Below, one piece after another: positions 14,693-14,861 of a DNA stretch of 14,861 nt. This stretch comes from JADFQT01 sp047516825 (GTDB lineage: Bacteria > Chloroflexota > Dehalococcoidia > Lucifugimonadales > UBA3495). Both the position numbers and the translations under genes were made by a program. Position 1 is the stretch's first letter, and each line of letters opens with the position of its first letter. Location: positions 1 through 14,861 of the forward strand of contig JAKZUA010000192.1 in NCBI GenBank assembly GCA_047516825.1, written 5' to 3'. The notes beneath the pieces were generated by a model. That model made no database searches. It saw only the letters and a program-made list of their open reading frames with translations, and was not told the origin of the DNA.

Positions 14693-14731
14693 ATGTCATT
14701 CTGAGCAACGCCGAAGGGCTCGGGGTGACAT
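14693..14731. repeat. Intergenic hairpin repeat (ATGTCATTCTGAGC-type)
   Basis: ATGTCATTCTGAGC (14693-14706) and GCTCGGGGTGACAT (14718-14731) form a 14-bp stem with 11 standard pairs and three adjacent wobble-type positions, around an 11-base loop. The motif with ends GTCATTCTGAGC and GGGTGACA resembles a short palindromic repeat that I recall as common in intergenic regions of diverse environmental bacteria. Only one copy is in this window, so its repeated nature here is recollection and cannot be confirmed. Confidence 0.55.
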
Positions 14732-14807
14732 TTCGAGATAATTACTCGGCGGTATAGTCGGAGCTTATTTCAGCCCCACTCATTTGCAGATTGTTTGGAG
14801 GCATCTC

Positions 14808-14861
14808 ATGGCAGCTTTTATCACCCGCCCAGTTATCATGGGGACTCGCGGCGTGGTAACC
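14808..14861 (+). CDS. Probable gamma-glutamyltransferase family protein, N-terminal fragment
   Basis: The first 18 codons of a gene cut by the window edge, reading MAAFITRPVIMGTRGVVT. GGAGG lies six bases before the ATG, so this is a real start. The RPVIMGTRGVV stretch is typical of the first strand of gamma-glutamyltransferase family proteins (Ntn hydrolases that transfer or hydrolyse gamma-glutamyl groups, such as those of glutathione), where it is followed by a segment on which the catalytic fold is built. The identification rests on this short stretch only. No signal peptide is present. It lies 152 bp after VOC copy 2. Confidence 0.6.
   Translation, partial: MAAFITRPVIMGTRGVVT

Overview
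The window is moderately GC-rich bacterial DNA with compact, mostly Shine-Dalgarno-led genes. It has no rRNA, tRNA, CRISPR array or intact insertion sequence that I can see. The gene content is two PuuE-like polysaccharide deacetylase paralogues, a DUF1800/DUF1501/NHL-repeat cluster, a cytoplasmic-looking S45 acylase, small VOC proteins and the start of a probable gamma-glutamyltransferase. This resembles environmental Chloroflexota of the SAR202/Dehalococcoidia type. That assignment is inference from gene style; no marker gene here proves it.

Layout. 120-491 (-) is an orphan small gene. 607-2464 (-) is a two-gene unit of paralogous NodB/PuuE-type deacetylases; the second has lost a conserved C-terminal His. 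2665-3387 (-) is a secreted protein with Asp-rich, calcium-type motifs and four Cys. 3388-3798 is a gene-poor spacer with a 22-bp tandem repeat and, at its right end, an extended -10 promoter. 3799-7146 (+) is an apparent operon: an OsmC-family protein, an S45 penicillin-acylase-type Ntn hydrolase and a VOC-fold protein. 7175-8836 (-) is a membrane-anchored coiled-coil zinc metalloprotease (HELGHSMGYGH). 8972-13125 (-) runs DUF1800 > DUF1501 > NHL propeller > small hypothetical, behind a good sigma70-type promoter. 13336-14091 (+) is a SpoU/TrmH-type RNA 2'-O-methyltransferase, divergent from that cluster. 14260-14655 (+) is a second VOC protein, paralogous to the first. 14808 to the end is the start of a probable gamma-glutamyltransferase.

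Main point. The OsmC gene is interrupted by an in-frame TGA (3982-3984) exactly where OsmC/Ohr proteins carry their redox Cys. It is followed at the right distance by a perfect 6-bp hairpin with a GGUAC loop (3998-4014). The best reading is one selenoprotein of 167 residues (Sec62, partner Cys133), not two genes or a pseudogene. An ordinary gene finder would split it into two fragments of 61 and 104 residues. It is followed within 25 bp by the acylase, and the acylase by the VOC gene, so the selenoprotein probably works with them, though the substrate cannot be deduced.
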